From Aquificaceae bacterium (lineage in GTDB: Bacteria; Aquificota; Aquificia; Aquificales; Aquificaceae): a stretch of 32,129 nt of DNA. The notes under the pieces were generated by a model. It saw only the letters and a program-made list of their open reading frames with translations. It made no database searches and was not told the DNA's origin. Positions 24,371-31,784 of the stretch are shown in pieces (the stretch's first letter is position 1; the number at the start of each line of letters is the position of its first letter). A program made the translations under genes and the position numbers. Where the stretch lies: positions 1-32,129 of the forward strand of contig WFYK01000182.1 in the NCBI GenBank assembly GCA_015490105.1, given 5' to 3'.

Positions 24371-24376
24371 TGAAAG

Positions 24377-25201
24377 ATGGCTGTAGTTTCTATGAAGGAG
24401 CTCTTGGAGGCAGGAGTTCACTTCGGTCACTCTAAGTCCCGCTGGAATCCGAAGATGGCCCCTTACCTTTATGGGGTCAAAAACGGCATCCACATAATAG
24501 ACCTCAACAAAACGTTGGTCTTACTCGAGGAAGCTTACAACTATGTTTCCGACATGGTTGCTCAGGGAGCCCAGGTTCTCTTCGTTGGAACCAAGCGTCA
24601 AGCCAAGGAGATTATCAAAGAAGAGGCGGAACGTTGCGGAGCTTTTTATGTAAATGAGAGATGGGTAGGAGGTCTTCTCACCAACTTCCAAACGGTCAGA
24701 AGGAGCATCCAAAAACTTATAAAGCTTGAAAGGATGGAGGCGGAAGGGATATTTGACGTCCTGCCCAAAAAGGAGGTTAGGAGACTCAAGCGTCAGATGG
24801 AAAAACTCAACAAGCTCTACGGCGGTATAAGGGAGATGACCAGGCTTCCCGATCTCATATGGGTTGTAGATACGGTCAGGGAAGCCATAGCTGTTTCTGA
24901 AGCCAGGAAGCTCGGAATACCGGTGGTTGCTATAGCGGACTCCAACTGCGACCCGGATCTCATAGACTATATCGTTCCCGGAAACGACGATGCTATAAAG
25001 TCTATAAAGCTCCTGACTTCCAAAATAGCGGACGCGGTCATAGAGGGTAAAAACAGAAGAGAAAGCGCGGAAGAGGTTGAGGTCAAGAAAGAGCGTAAAG
25101 TCATCACCGTTGAAGAGCACGAAAAAGAACTCTTTGAAAAGGCTGTCGCTATGTCTGAAAAGTATGAAGAGCTTGACAAAGATACCGTAGACTACGAGTA
25201 A
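24377..25201 (+). CDS. rpsB: 30S ribosomal protein S2
   Basis: Small-subunit protein that joins late in 30S assembly. N-terminal SMKELLEAGVHFGHSKSRWNPKMAPYLYG is characteristic, followed by FVGTKRQAKEII, NERWVGGLLTN and IPVVAIADSNCDPDLIDY-type motifs. 274 residues, with a charged C-terminal extension of about 40 residues rich in Glu and Lys. Ribosome site AAGGAGGTGAAAG precedes the ATG. It is followed by tsf after 16 bases in the common rpsB-tsf-pyrH order. Confidence 0.97.
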   Translation: MAVVSMKELLEAGVHFGHSKSRWNPKMAPYLYGVKNGIHIIDLNKTLVLLEEAYNYVSDMVAQGAQVLFVGTKRQAKEIIKEEAERCGAFYVNERWVGGLLTNFQTVRRSIQKLIKLERMEAEGIFDVLPKKEVRRLKRQMEKLNKLYGGIREMTRLPDLIWVVDTVREAIAVSEARKLGIPVVAIADSNCDPDLIDYIVPGNDDAIKSIKLLTSKIADAVIEGKNRRESAEEVEVKKERKVITVEEHEKELFEKAVAMSEKYEELDKDTVDYE

Positions 25202-25217
25202 TTCGGAGGTAAGAAAA

Positions 25218-26081
25218 ATGGCGGTCAATATGGCGGATGTGAAAAAACTCAGAGAGATGACCGGTGCGGGTATGCTCGACTGCAAGAAGGCCCTCGAAGA
25301 GGCGGGAGGCGATTTGGAAAGAGCTAAGGAAATTTTGAGGGTCAAGGGCCTTGCGAGAGCGGAGAAAAAGGCGGGAAGGGAAACAAAAGAAGGGATTATC
25401 AAGGCCAAGATCTCGGAAGACAGGAAAAAGGGAGCCCTCATAGAGCTGAACTGCGAAACAGATTTCGTTGCAAGAAACGAAGAGTTCCAAAAGCTCGCGG
25501 ACACACTTTTGGATCATATCCTCTCCGTTCAAGAGAACGCAAATAGGGAAGGGGAAGGTTCGGATATACTGAGCCAGAAGCTTTCCGGTTCCGATAAGAC
25601 CCTCGAAGACTTGATAAAGGAAGCCATAGCGAAGATAGGGGAAAACATAAGGCTTTCGAGGTTCTGCAGGTTTGACACCGAAGACTACCTCCACTCCTAC
25701 ATCCACGGTGCGGGAAGGATAGGGGTTTTGGTAGAGTTCTCCGCAAAGGATCTGTCGGATGAAGTTCTCCGTCTCGTTCAAGACATAGCCATGCAGATCG
25801 CCGCCATGAGACCTGAGTTTGTAAGTATCGATACCATTCCCGAGGAGGTATTAGAGAGGGAGAAGAGGATCCTTTCCGAACAGGCGAGGCAGGAAGGAAA
25901 ACCTGAACACATCATTGAGAAGATAGTTCAAGGAAAACTCAGGCGCTTTTATGAGGAGAAGGTCCTTCTTGAGCAAGCCTTCATAAAGGATGAAGAGAAG
26001 AAGGTCAAGGATGTTCTAAAGGAATCCGGACTGGGAGTGGAGATAAAGCGCTTTTGCAGGTTTGAGCTGGGCGGTCTTTGA
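25218..26081 (+). CDS. tsf: Translation elongation factor Ts
   Basis: Guanine-nucleotide exchange factor for EF-Tu. Starts with the UBA-like domain VKKLREMTGAGMLDCKKALEEAGGDLERAKEIL, followed by the core with the TDFVARN motif and a second core half at SYIHGAGRIGVLVEFS. 287 residues. CGGAGGTAAG is 7 bases ahead of the first ATG, which was chosen over a second ATG four codons later. The sequence RFCRFE/D occurs twice (middle and C-terminus). The stop overlaps the pyrH start. Confidence 0.96.
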   Translation: MAVNMADVKKLREMTGAGMLDCKKALEEAGGDLERAKEILRVKGLARAEKKAGRETKEGIIKAKISEDRKKGALIELNCETDFVARNEEFQKLADTLLDHILSVQENANREGEGSDILSQKLSGSDKTLEDLIKEAIAKIGENIRLSRFCRFDTEDYLHSYIHGAGRIGVLVEFSAKDLSDEVLRLVQDIAMQIAAMRPEFVSIDTIPEEVLEREKRILSEQARQEGKPEHIIEKIVQGKLRRFYEEKVLLEQAFIKDEEKKVKDVLKESGLGVEIKRFCRFELGGL

Positions 26082-26797
26082 TGGAAGAGCCCAAGTTCAG
26101 GAGGGTTCTGCTAAAGCTTTCGGGGGAAGCCTTTGCGGGAGAAAGAGGCTACGGCATAGATCCAAACTTTCTGAGATACATCTCTGAGGAGATAAGAGAG
26201 ATCTATGACCTCGGGGTTCAGATAGCTATAGTCATAGGCGGGGGTAACATCTTCAGAGGTTTTCAAGGGGAAAACATAGGAATAGACAGAGCTACAGCGG
26301 ACTATATGGGTATGCTCGCTACCGTGATAAACGCCCTCGCCCTTCAGTCCGCCCTCGAAGGATACGCGGGTATACCAACGAGGGTCCTCTCCGCTATAGA
26401 GATGAGGCAGGTATCCGAGCCTTACATAAGAAGAAGGGCGGTGAGGCACCTCGAAAAAGGGCGGATAGTAATATTCGCTGGTGGAACGGGAAATCCCTTC
26501 TTTTCCACAGACACAGCAGCGGCTCTCAGAGCAGCGGAAATATCCGCGGAGGTCCTCCTCAAAGCTACCAAGGTGGGAGGTATATACGACAAAGATCCGG
26601 AGAAGTTTGAAGATGCGGTTTTCATACGTGAGATCTCCTACCTTGAAGTTATAAACAAAGGAATAAGGGTTATGGACCACACCGCTCTAACCATGTGCAA
26701 GGAAAACAGGATACCCATAATAGTCTTCAACATAAAGGAAAGGGGAAATCTAAGGGCTGTTCTCCTGGGCAAAGAGGTGGGAACCGTCGTAAAGTAA
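26081..26797 (+). CDS. pyrH: UMP kinase
   Basis: Amino-acid-kinase-fold enzyme that makes UDP from UMP. Motifs are RVLLKLSGEAFAG, VIGGGNIFRG, RATADYMGMLATVINALALQ, FAGGTGNPFFSTDTAAALRA and KVGGIYDKDPEK. The ATG at 26081 shares a base with the tsf stop (TGATG); a TTG one codon upstream is less likely. 238 residues. The 3' end overlaps the converging QueH-like gene by 48 bases. Confidence 0.96.
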   Translation: MEEPKFRRVLLKLSGEAFAGERGYGIDPNFLRYISEEIREIYDLGVQIAIVIGGGNIFRGFQGENIGIDRATADYMGMLATVINALALQSALEGYAGIPTRVLSAIEMRQVSEPYIRRRAVRHLEKGRIVIFAGGTGNPFFSTDTAAALRAAEISAEVLLKATKVGGIYDKDPEKFEDAVFIREISYLEVINKGIRVMDHTALTMCKENRIPIIVFNIKERGNLRAVLLGKEVGTVVK

Positions 26798-28024
26798 CTC
26801 CAAAATCCCGGAAGAGAGACCGTATTTTTCACGTAGGGATCTTAAACCTGCCTTTCCCAAGCTGTGGGCTCCCGCAACAATCAGGGCTTTTTTACCTCTC
26901 AAAATGTCTTCCACGGTGTCTTCAAGTATAGATAAAGCCTCTTCCTCCGATATACCCCTTCCGTCTTGTAAAGTATCCGCGGGCAGGCAGATAAACTCTT
27001 TAGCTTTTAAGCTACCGACGATCAAGGTAGAACTCTTTTCCGGGCGGAATTCCACTTGTAGCTTTGCTTCAACGCGGTTTTCTTTTAGAAGATTTTCGTA
27101 TTCCTTGGGGACTATAAAGGTAGGACTGCTCAAAGGTGAGATCTCTTCTAAGGGTTCATCTTTGAAAGGATCTGAAAGTTTTATCCTCAAGAACTGTTTG
27201 TTAAAGTATAGTGTGTCTTTATGTTGGCTTTGAAAATCCGCCCTTAGCCTTCCTCTTATTGACTGGGAGTAGGGAACTATGTAGGAAGGGATCGCCTCTC
27301 CCTCTACCCAGATTCCTCCCCAAAGAGGCTTCCAGTTTAGGAAAGGAAACTCCTCCTCAAAAACAGGCAGGTTGAGTTCCCTCGCCTTAAGGTGCAACAC
27401 CTTTATAAAGATCCTCTCCTCCTTCGATCCCGGCCTTCTACCCTTGTAGCAAACCAGGTCCCAAACCGCTTCCTCTTGCTTCTGATTAAAAAGAGCGTGA
27501 ACACATCCGCAGTAATCCTGCTGGTAGAAGGCAAACTCCTTGGAAAGTTCAAACATCTTTTGAACGCCACCGCCCTTGCGGTAATCTAAGGTCAGGAACT
27601 TTATTCCGTAAGGTTTTGCGGTTTTTTCACCGCTTTCTTTTAACTGCTTTAGGCTCTTTTTTGGACTCATCAAGAGTGTAGTTGTCATCGCTTCGCAGCC
27701 AAGCTCCTTAGCCTTCTGAGCGGATCTCTCCAGTCGGATGTCAAAGCACACCGAACACCTCTCTCCCCTTTCAGGCTCCTTTTCCAAGCCTACAGTGGAG
27801 GAAAGCCAGTCTTCGAGGTTGTATTCCCCCTCCAGAAGGGGTATTCCGAGCTCCTTACAGGCCCTTTTAGTTTCAATTAGCCTCAGCCTGTATTCCTCGT
27901 AAGGGTGTATATTGGGATCGTAGAAAAAGCCTATAAGATCCGCTTCCGGAAAGTCTTCTCTTAACTTCTTTAGAAAGTAGACCGCATCCGGCGCACAGCA
28001 TATGTGAACCAGAATCTTCTTCAT
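26750..28024 (-). CDS. queH: Epoxyqueuosine reductase QueH with long C-terminal extension
   Basis: The N-terminal 195 residues are QueH (DUF208), which reduces epoxyqueuosine to queuosine in tRNA using an Fe-S centre. Cysteines in place: Cys9-Cys10 (HICCAPD), Cys90 and Cys93 (RCSVCFDIRLE), Cys172 and Cys174 (DYCGCVHAL). Stand-alone QueH proteins are about 180-220 residues; this one has 424, with some 225 residues after VCYKGRRPGS that I do not recognise. They include WKPLWGGIWVEGEAIPSYIV, a beta-rich stretch and an Ala/Gly-rich helix close to the end. The C-terminal 48 bases overlap pyrH. QueG is not in the window. Confidence 0.85.
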   Translation of the reverse strand: MKKILVHICCAPDAVYFLKKLREDFPEADLIGFFYDPNIHPYEEYRLRLIETKRACKELGIPLLEGEYNLEDWLSSTVGLEKEPERGERCSVCFDIRLERSAQKAKELGCEAMTTTLLMSPKKSLKQLKESGEKTAKPYGIKFLTLDYRKGGGVQKMFELSKEFAFYQQDYCGCVHALFNQKQEEAVWDLVCYKGRRPGSKEERIFIKVLHLKARELNLPVFEEEFPFLNWKPLWGGIWVEGEAIPSYIVPYSQSIRGRLRADFQSQHKDTLYFNKQFLRIKLSDPFKDEPLEEISPLSSPTFIVPKEYENLLKENRVEAKLQVEFRPEKSSTLIVGSLKAKEFICLPADTLQDGRGISEEEALSILEDTVEDILRGKKALIVAGAHSLGKAGLRSLREKYGLSSGILELLYDGSHLFAQENSP

Positions 28025-28027
28025 GGC

Positions 28028-28789
28028 TTACAACTCCAAAGAACAGAAATCTTTCGAGAACTTAGAGGAAGCATCTTCTATAGCTGAATCTATAACATCG
28101 TCGTAGGTGGGAAGCTCATCGGTTCGAAAACCCTGTCTCGAGCACTGACGCTCTGGGCCGGCGGAACCGGAATAGAGCTTTGTCAGGAGCACTTTCGCCG
28201 AAAAGACGCTAACAACGGAGACATTGATACGTGTGCTTGCCCTGAAGGCTACACACTTGAAGATCCCTTTCTCATAAACTACGGGAACACCTATTTTTCG
28301 CTCCTCTGTGTAAAAGTCCCTTTTGAAAGCTATGTATCTGGGCTCGACTATTACGAGATAATCCGCCCCGAGAAGCTTTCCTATCTGGGCAACCGTGTTA
28401 CTATCTACTAAGCCCGAAGCTTGGAACTTTTGCTCCTGCAGGACTTTGTCCACGTCCTTCCTGCTTACCACTTCTACTTTAAGTATCTTTCCCTTAACCC
28501 TACCTACAAGTTTCGAGATCACATTACCGCACCGGGAAGCTTCCTCCATCCTGTCCCTTGCCATAGACGAGTATATGTGCCCCTTCTCCTTTCTCGTTTG
28601 GCTGAAGAGATAGTAATCGAGGAACGACTTTCCCACCTCCCTGCCGTTTTCATACTCCCTATACTCCCATTTCCCCTTTACCGGTAGGATAACCGCGACG
28701 CGAACTACTTTTTCCTGAGTTTCACCTTTAACACCGCAGGAGATCAGGGCTAAAAAACTAAAGACAAGAGCAAAAACAAACCCTTTCAT
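28028..28789 (-). CDS. CsgG-like periplasmic lipoprotein
   Basis: 253 residues. Signal peptide ends in the lipobox LISC with Cys18. The mature part begins VVRVAVILPVKG and has VVSRKDVDKVLQEQKFQASGLVDSNTVAQIGKLLGADYLVIVEP, the pattern seen in CsgG/FlgO-type proteins (an RxxLDKVLxEQ-like helix, then GKxLGADYLV). The repeated cysteines at 87, 178, 215 and 247 may form disulphides. It could be an outer-membrane secretion or assembly factor, but CsgG-like domains also occur in lipoproteins that make no pore. It ends 3 bases before queH and is divergent from the response-regulator gene 18 bases away. Confidence 0.6.
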   Translation of the reverse strand: MKGFVFALVFSFLALISCGVKGETQEKVVRVAVILPVKGKWEYREYENGREVGKSFLDYYLFSQTRKEKGHIYSSMARDRMEEASRCGNVISKLVGRVKGKILKVEVVSRKDVDKVLQEQKFQASGLVDSNTVAQIGKLLGADYLVIVEPRYIAFKRDFYTEERKIGVPVVYEKGIFKCVAFRASTRINVSVVSVFSAKVLLTKLYSGSAGPERQCSRQGFRTDELPTYDDVIDSAIEDASSKFSKDFCSLEL

Positions 28790-28807
28790 GGCAATCTATT
28801 TTAAAGG
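28790..28807. promoter_or_regulatory. Divergent promoter gap CsgG-like/response regulator
   Basis: 18 bases between starts. On the - strand TAAAAT (28803-28798) is 8 bases before the lipoprotein ATG; on the + strand TCTATT (28795-28800) or TATTTT (28797-28802) is 5-7 bases before the GTG of the response regulator. Neither start has a Shine-Dalgarno in the gap, so both mRNAs may be leaderless. Confidence 0.45.
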
Positions 28808-29167
28808 GTGAAGGTGCTTATAGTAGATGACGAAAGGGCTATAGGTAAGGTTCTCAAAACCGCTTTTGAAAACAGAGGGTATGAGGCCCTTTGGGTGGAG
28901 GATGCGGAAAATATTCTAAGTGTAGTTGAGGAATTTAAGCCGGATGTGATCCTGTTAGATATAAACATGCCCGGAAAGTCCGGCTTTGAAGCTCTGAAAG
29001 AGATCAGGGATGCGGGATACAAAACACCTGTGGTAATGGTAAGCGTTCTCTCCCAAGACTTTAACATAGAAAAGGCTTACAACTTGGGGGCGGTAGACTA
29101 CGTAGTAAAGCCTGTCAGCATAAACTACCTTATAAGGAAGGTAGAACAACTTGCTAAGGGTAATTAG
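28808..29167 (+). CDS. Stand-alone response regulator receiver domain (CheY-like)
   Basis: 119-residue receiver domain without output domain. The acidic pair Asp7-Asp8, phosphoacceptor Asp51 (LLDINMPGKSG), Ser79 and Lys101 (VVKPVS) are all present, so it should be phosphorylated. Start is GTG, chosen because the sequence MKVLIVDDE is the standard N-terminus. No histidine kinase is nearby. Its end overlaps the SPOR/TPR gene by 17 bases, so it controls or cooperates with the envelope genes downstream through protein contacts rather than DNA binding (inference). Confidence 0.9.
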   Translation: MKVLIVDDERAIGKVLKTAFENRGYEALWVEDAENILSVVEEFKPDVILLDINMPGKSGFEALKEIRDAGYKTPVVMVSVLSQDFNIEKAYNLGAVDYVVKPVSINYLIRKVEQLAKGN

Positions 29168-30008
29168 CCTACTTTTACTTGTAGCTATTACCTTTGGAGA
29201 AGAAACCTATTACTGTGTTCAGCTTGCAACTTCCAAAAACTTCGATGCCCTAAAACAACTGATCCTCAAGGGGTCGCGTCTGCCAGACATAAGAGTCGAG
29301 AAAATAGGGAGTGCTTACGTTTTGAGGGCAGGTTTTTTTAAGAAGATAGAAAACGCAAAGAGGCTTGAAGCGAGGGCAAAAGATATGTTTCCAGACGCTT
29401 TTACAAGAAAGTGCGACTTTCTTCCCGAGAGGATAGTTTTCCCCAAGCTAAAGCCCAGAAGGACCAAATTCTTTACCTACGATCTCGGTATGAGACTGGG
29501 ACGTCTCTATATAAAGAAAAAGGATTTTGAAAAAGCTGAAGAGCTCTACAGGGAGATGGCTCGCCTTTTTCCCGACAGCAGGGAAGTTAAGCTCCAGCTC
29601 GCCCGCGTTCTCTTTTGGCAAGGTAAATACGAAGAAGCCTTGAAGATCTACAGGGAACTTGAAAGGTTCAACCCTGATTTGGCGGACGAGAGGAGACGCG
29701 TTGAGGTGAAGATGATCTTAGAAAAAGTGGAAAGACTGGAGAAGGAAGGCAGGGTGGACGAAGCGATAGAACTTCTTAAAAAACTTTACGAGGAAGAAAA
29801 GAACTACCAAATCGGCGTGAGACTTTCCAAGCTACTTCTAAAGCAAGGCAGAAAAAAGGAAACTGTTAGTCTGTTGGAGGATCTTGTAAGACTCTATCCT
29901 GAAGACACAAGCTTAAGGGAGTTGCTCGTCAAGTTAAAGAAAAAACCTGTTGCTAAAACTGTAAAACGAAAGCCTGCGGTAAAAAAAAAGTCCGACGTAG
30001 TTATCTGA
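29151..30008 (+). CDS. Periplasmic SPOR- and TPR-domain protein; zero-frame product of a frameshifted gene
   Basis: 285 residues when read without frameshift. A signal peptide (1-16) is followed by a SPOR-like domain (about 19-95: TYYCVQLATSKNF...AYVLRAGFFKKIENAKRLEARA) and four or so TPR units (about 108-260: LGRLYIKKKDFEKAEELYREMARLFPDS, LARVLFWQGKYEEALKIYREL and onward). The final 20 residues are basic. Start is TTG at 29151 with AGGAAGG ten bases upstream; no better start exists in frame. The zero-frame stop comes directly after A9G, and the -1 frame continues into a beta-barrel domain. TPR plus barrel is the architecture of YaiO and PgaA-type outer-membrane proteins, so the full gene is likely 29151-30658 (502 residues). 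Confidence 0.8.
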   Translation: MLRVISLLLLVAITFGEETYYCVQLATSKNFDALKQLILKGSRLPDIRVEKIGSAYVLRAGFFKKIENAKRLEARAKDMFPDAFTRKCDFLPERIVFPKLKPRRTKFFTYDLGMRLGRLYIKKKDFEKAEELYREMARLFPDSREVKLQLARVLFWQGKYEEALKIYRELERFNPDLADERRRVEVKMILEKVERLEKEGRVDEAIELLKKLYEEEKNYQIGVRLSKLLLKQGRKKETVSLLEDLVRLYPEDTSLRELLVKLKKKPVAKTVKRKPAVKKKSDVVI

Positions 30009-30028
30009 AGTTTGGTATCAGATACTAC
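29984..30028 (+). promoter_or_regulatory. Candidate programmed -1 frameshift site
   Basis: The heptamer A-AAA-AAG (29984-29990) is in zero frame, within a run of nine A (29981-29989); it is the same slippery sequence as in E. coli dnaX. After a 6-base spacer a hairpin can form: GTAGT(T)ATCT (29997-30006) with AGATACTAC (30020-30028), nine pairs with one bulged T and a 13-base loop. The zero-frame TGA (30006-30008) lies at the top of the 5' arm. The hairpin is only moderately stable for a thermophile, so transcriptional slippage on the A run is an alternative. Confidence 0.6.
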
Positions 30029-30658
30029 TGGTATGAAAATAGAGATTTCGAAGATAGAGAGTTTTTCGCGGATGCAAAAGTAGGCTCTCTTCTTGTTGGT
30101 TTTCGCGTTGTAAACAGGTTCAACAGGGACAACTCCCAGCTCAGAACGGAATTCTACCGGAGGCTGGGTAAAGGAAGGTGGGGGTATTTAAGTGCGGACT
30201 TCTCTCCAGAGGCGGATTTCTTACCTGTATACAGCTTAGGAGGCGGAATATTTAAAGGGTTAAAAAAGTCGGAAGCGGGAATAAGCTTACGCTTTATGCG
30301 TTTTAAGAATTCAAAGGTTTTCCTGCTGATCCCTTCGATTACCCTATACCTTCCTAAAGACTTTATGAACACAACCTCACTCTACTTTAACCTTGAGCGT
30401 TCCACCTACACTTTATACAACAGGATCTTCAAGCGCGCACCTGACAAAGAAGTCTTTTTAGCCTTTTCTGTAGGAACCTCCTCCGAGCGTCTTCAAGCTC
30501 AAGAGGACTTCATAAGATACTCAACCTACTCTCTATCCGCCGGAGTGGAAAAGAAGGTTAAAAAGAATTTCTCTTTAGGAGGGTCCCTTAAGACCGAATA
30601 TAGAGAAGGACTGTATCGAAGGAACGGGGTGGAGGTCTATGGTAGATACTTCTGGTGA
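29987..30658 (+). CDS. YaiO/PgaA-like outer-membrane beta-barrel domain, continued in the -1 frame
   Basis: 223 codons open from the slippery site (the frame is open from 29957), read as KVRRSYLKFGIRYYWYENRD and onward. It shows alternating hydrophobic strands with aromatic girdles (YYWYEN, WGYLSADFS, SLYFNLERSTYTLYN) and ends in YGRYFW, an aromatic C-terminal residue as recognised by the BAM machine. There is no ATG, GTG or TTG before 30296, over 100 codons into the domain, so the barrel cannot be made from its own start; a -1 shift, slippage, or a one-base sequencing error must join it with the SPOR/TPR part. Its end overlaps the HEAT gene by 20 bases. Confidence 0.7.
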   Translation, partial: KVRRSYLKFGIRYYWYENRDFEDREFFADAKVGSLLVGFRVVNRFNRDNSQLRTEFYRRLGKGRWGYLSADFSPEADFLPVYSLGGGIFKGLKKSEAGISLRFMRFKNSKVFLLIPSITLYLPKDFMNTTSLYFNLERSTYTLYNRIFKRAPDKEVFLAFSVGTSSERLQAQEDFIRYSTYSLSAGVEKKVKKNFSLGGSLKTEYREGLYRRNGVEVYGRYFW

Positions 30659-31784
30659 TCTGGGCCAGATACTTGAAAGGATTCAACCCTTAAGACCGGA
30701 AGTTCTTAAGGTCCTTTTGTGGAGGGTTTTTCTGTTTTTAGGGGCTTTAGATGTAGGGCTCTTCGCAGGGACCGTAGTTCATAGGCTTTATGTAGACTAC
30801 AAAGACAAAAGGTATAGAAGGGCTTACGACTTTTTTACGGATAAGGTTGTTGAGGCTATCTTCGGTGAGGAGGATGTTCCTAATCCCAAGAGCGATATAG
30901 AAAAAGAAGCTCTTGTGGATGTGCTCGTGGAGATAAACAGAAAGTTCAGGGGTGAAACGGAAGAAAAAGTAAAAGAAATTGCTAAGAAAACCGGAGTAGT
31001 TGAATTTTTAATCAAAAGAACCAAAAGTTTTTCTCTCAGGAAAAGGATCCTCGCTTTTGAAAAGCTTGCCTTTCTCGGAGTAAAGGAGGTTAAAGGTTCT
31101 CTAAGGAAAAGTTTAGAGAAGGAAGAGAAGAGTTGGGTAATAAGGAGACTTGCTTTAGCCTACTCGCTTTTGATTGAAGATGTCTCGGAGATTAAGTTCC
31201 TCTTCTCAAAACTCAGCACTATTGAGGACACAAGCTTTAAGTTTTTAGAGTTTCTTTGGTTTAACTTGCTCACAAACTTCCACAAAAGAGATAAGTTTGA
31301 GGATCTTTTGGGATTTGTAAGAAATCTATTTCGAGAAAGTAAGCTAAAATCTGAGCTTTTAAGATCCTTCGTAGAAGCCTTGGGGAACTTCAAGCATCCC
31401 GAAGGAGCTGATCTAATTAGGGAAATCTACGAAGGCTTCAAAGAGGACACACTCATGAGGATAAGTTGCCTTAGGGCTTTAGGTCTTACGGCCTATGAGG
31501 GTTTTTGTGAGCTTTTTCTCGAAAACTTGGAACATCCCGACTGGCGTGTCAGAGCGGTAGTTTGCAAGTTCGCTTTTCTGTGTCCGTGGGAGAAAGTAAA
31601 GGACCCACTTATAGAGAGACTATATGATAAAAGCTACTACGTTCGTATCAACGCGGGGAACTCCCTTCTGTTCTTCAAGTCCAACGTAAAGCCCGTTCTT
31701 GAAGAACTCCTCGAAAGTGAAGACAAGTTCGTCAGGGACACCGCGCGCTATCTACTCCAAAAGCTGGAGCTTCAGCATGCTTGA
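30639..31784 (+). CDS. Membrane-anchored HEAT-repeat protein
   Basis: 381 residues. One hydrophobic segment near the N-terminus (about 24-50, LLWRVFLFLGALDVGLFAGTVV) and then a soluble part built of alpha-helical pairs with HEAT-like form in the C-terminal half: SFVEALGNFKHPEGADLIREI, RALGLTAYEGFCELFLENLEHPDWRVR, RLYDKSYYVRINAGNSLL, ESEDKFVRDTARYLLQKL. HEAT repeats serve as protein-binding scaffolds. ATG at 30639 follows GGAGGT by only two bases, so start-site choice is a little uncertain. It overlaps the end of the barrel frame and the start of the glycosyltransferase gene, which suggests coupling. No named family was recognised. Confidence 0.75.
   Translation: MVDTSGDLGQILERIQPLRPEVLKVLLWRVFLFLGALDVGLFAGTVVHRLYVDYKDKRYRRAYDFFTDKVVEAIFGEEDVPNPKSDIEKEALVDVLVEINRKFRGETEEKVKEIAKKTGVVEFLIKRTKSFSLRKRILAFEKLAFLGVKEVKGSLRKSLEKEEKSWVIRRLALAYSLLIEDVSEIKFLFSKLSTIEDTSFKFLEFLWFNLLTNFHKRDKFEDLLGFVRNLFRESKLKSELLRSFVEALGNFKHPEGADLIREIYEGFKEDTLMRISCLRALGLTAYEGFCELFLENLEHPDWRVRAVVCKFAFLCPWEKVKDPLIERLYDKSYYVRINAGNSLLFFKSNVKPVLEELLESEDKFVRDTARYLLQKLELQHA

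Noticed and set aside
24521..25504. Long 327-codon antisense frame opposite rpsB and tsf
   Set aside because: Ser/Phe/Leu-rich composition typical of the complement of Lys/Glu-rich genes; no ribosome site, no domain; both sense genes are certain.
29981..30008. Simple pseudogene by decay of the TPR/barrel gene
   Set aside because: No other stop or frame disruption in 222 downstream codons, and the break falls exactly on a slippery heptamer; decay remains possible but is less economical.
30296..30658. Independent 120-residue gene starting at the ATG at 30296
   Set aside because: No ribosome site, and barrel-like sequence in the same frame extends more than 100 codons upstream; the ATG is internal to the barrel.
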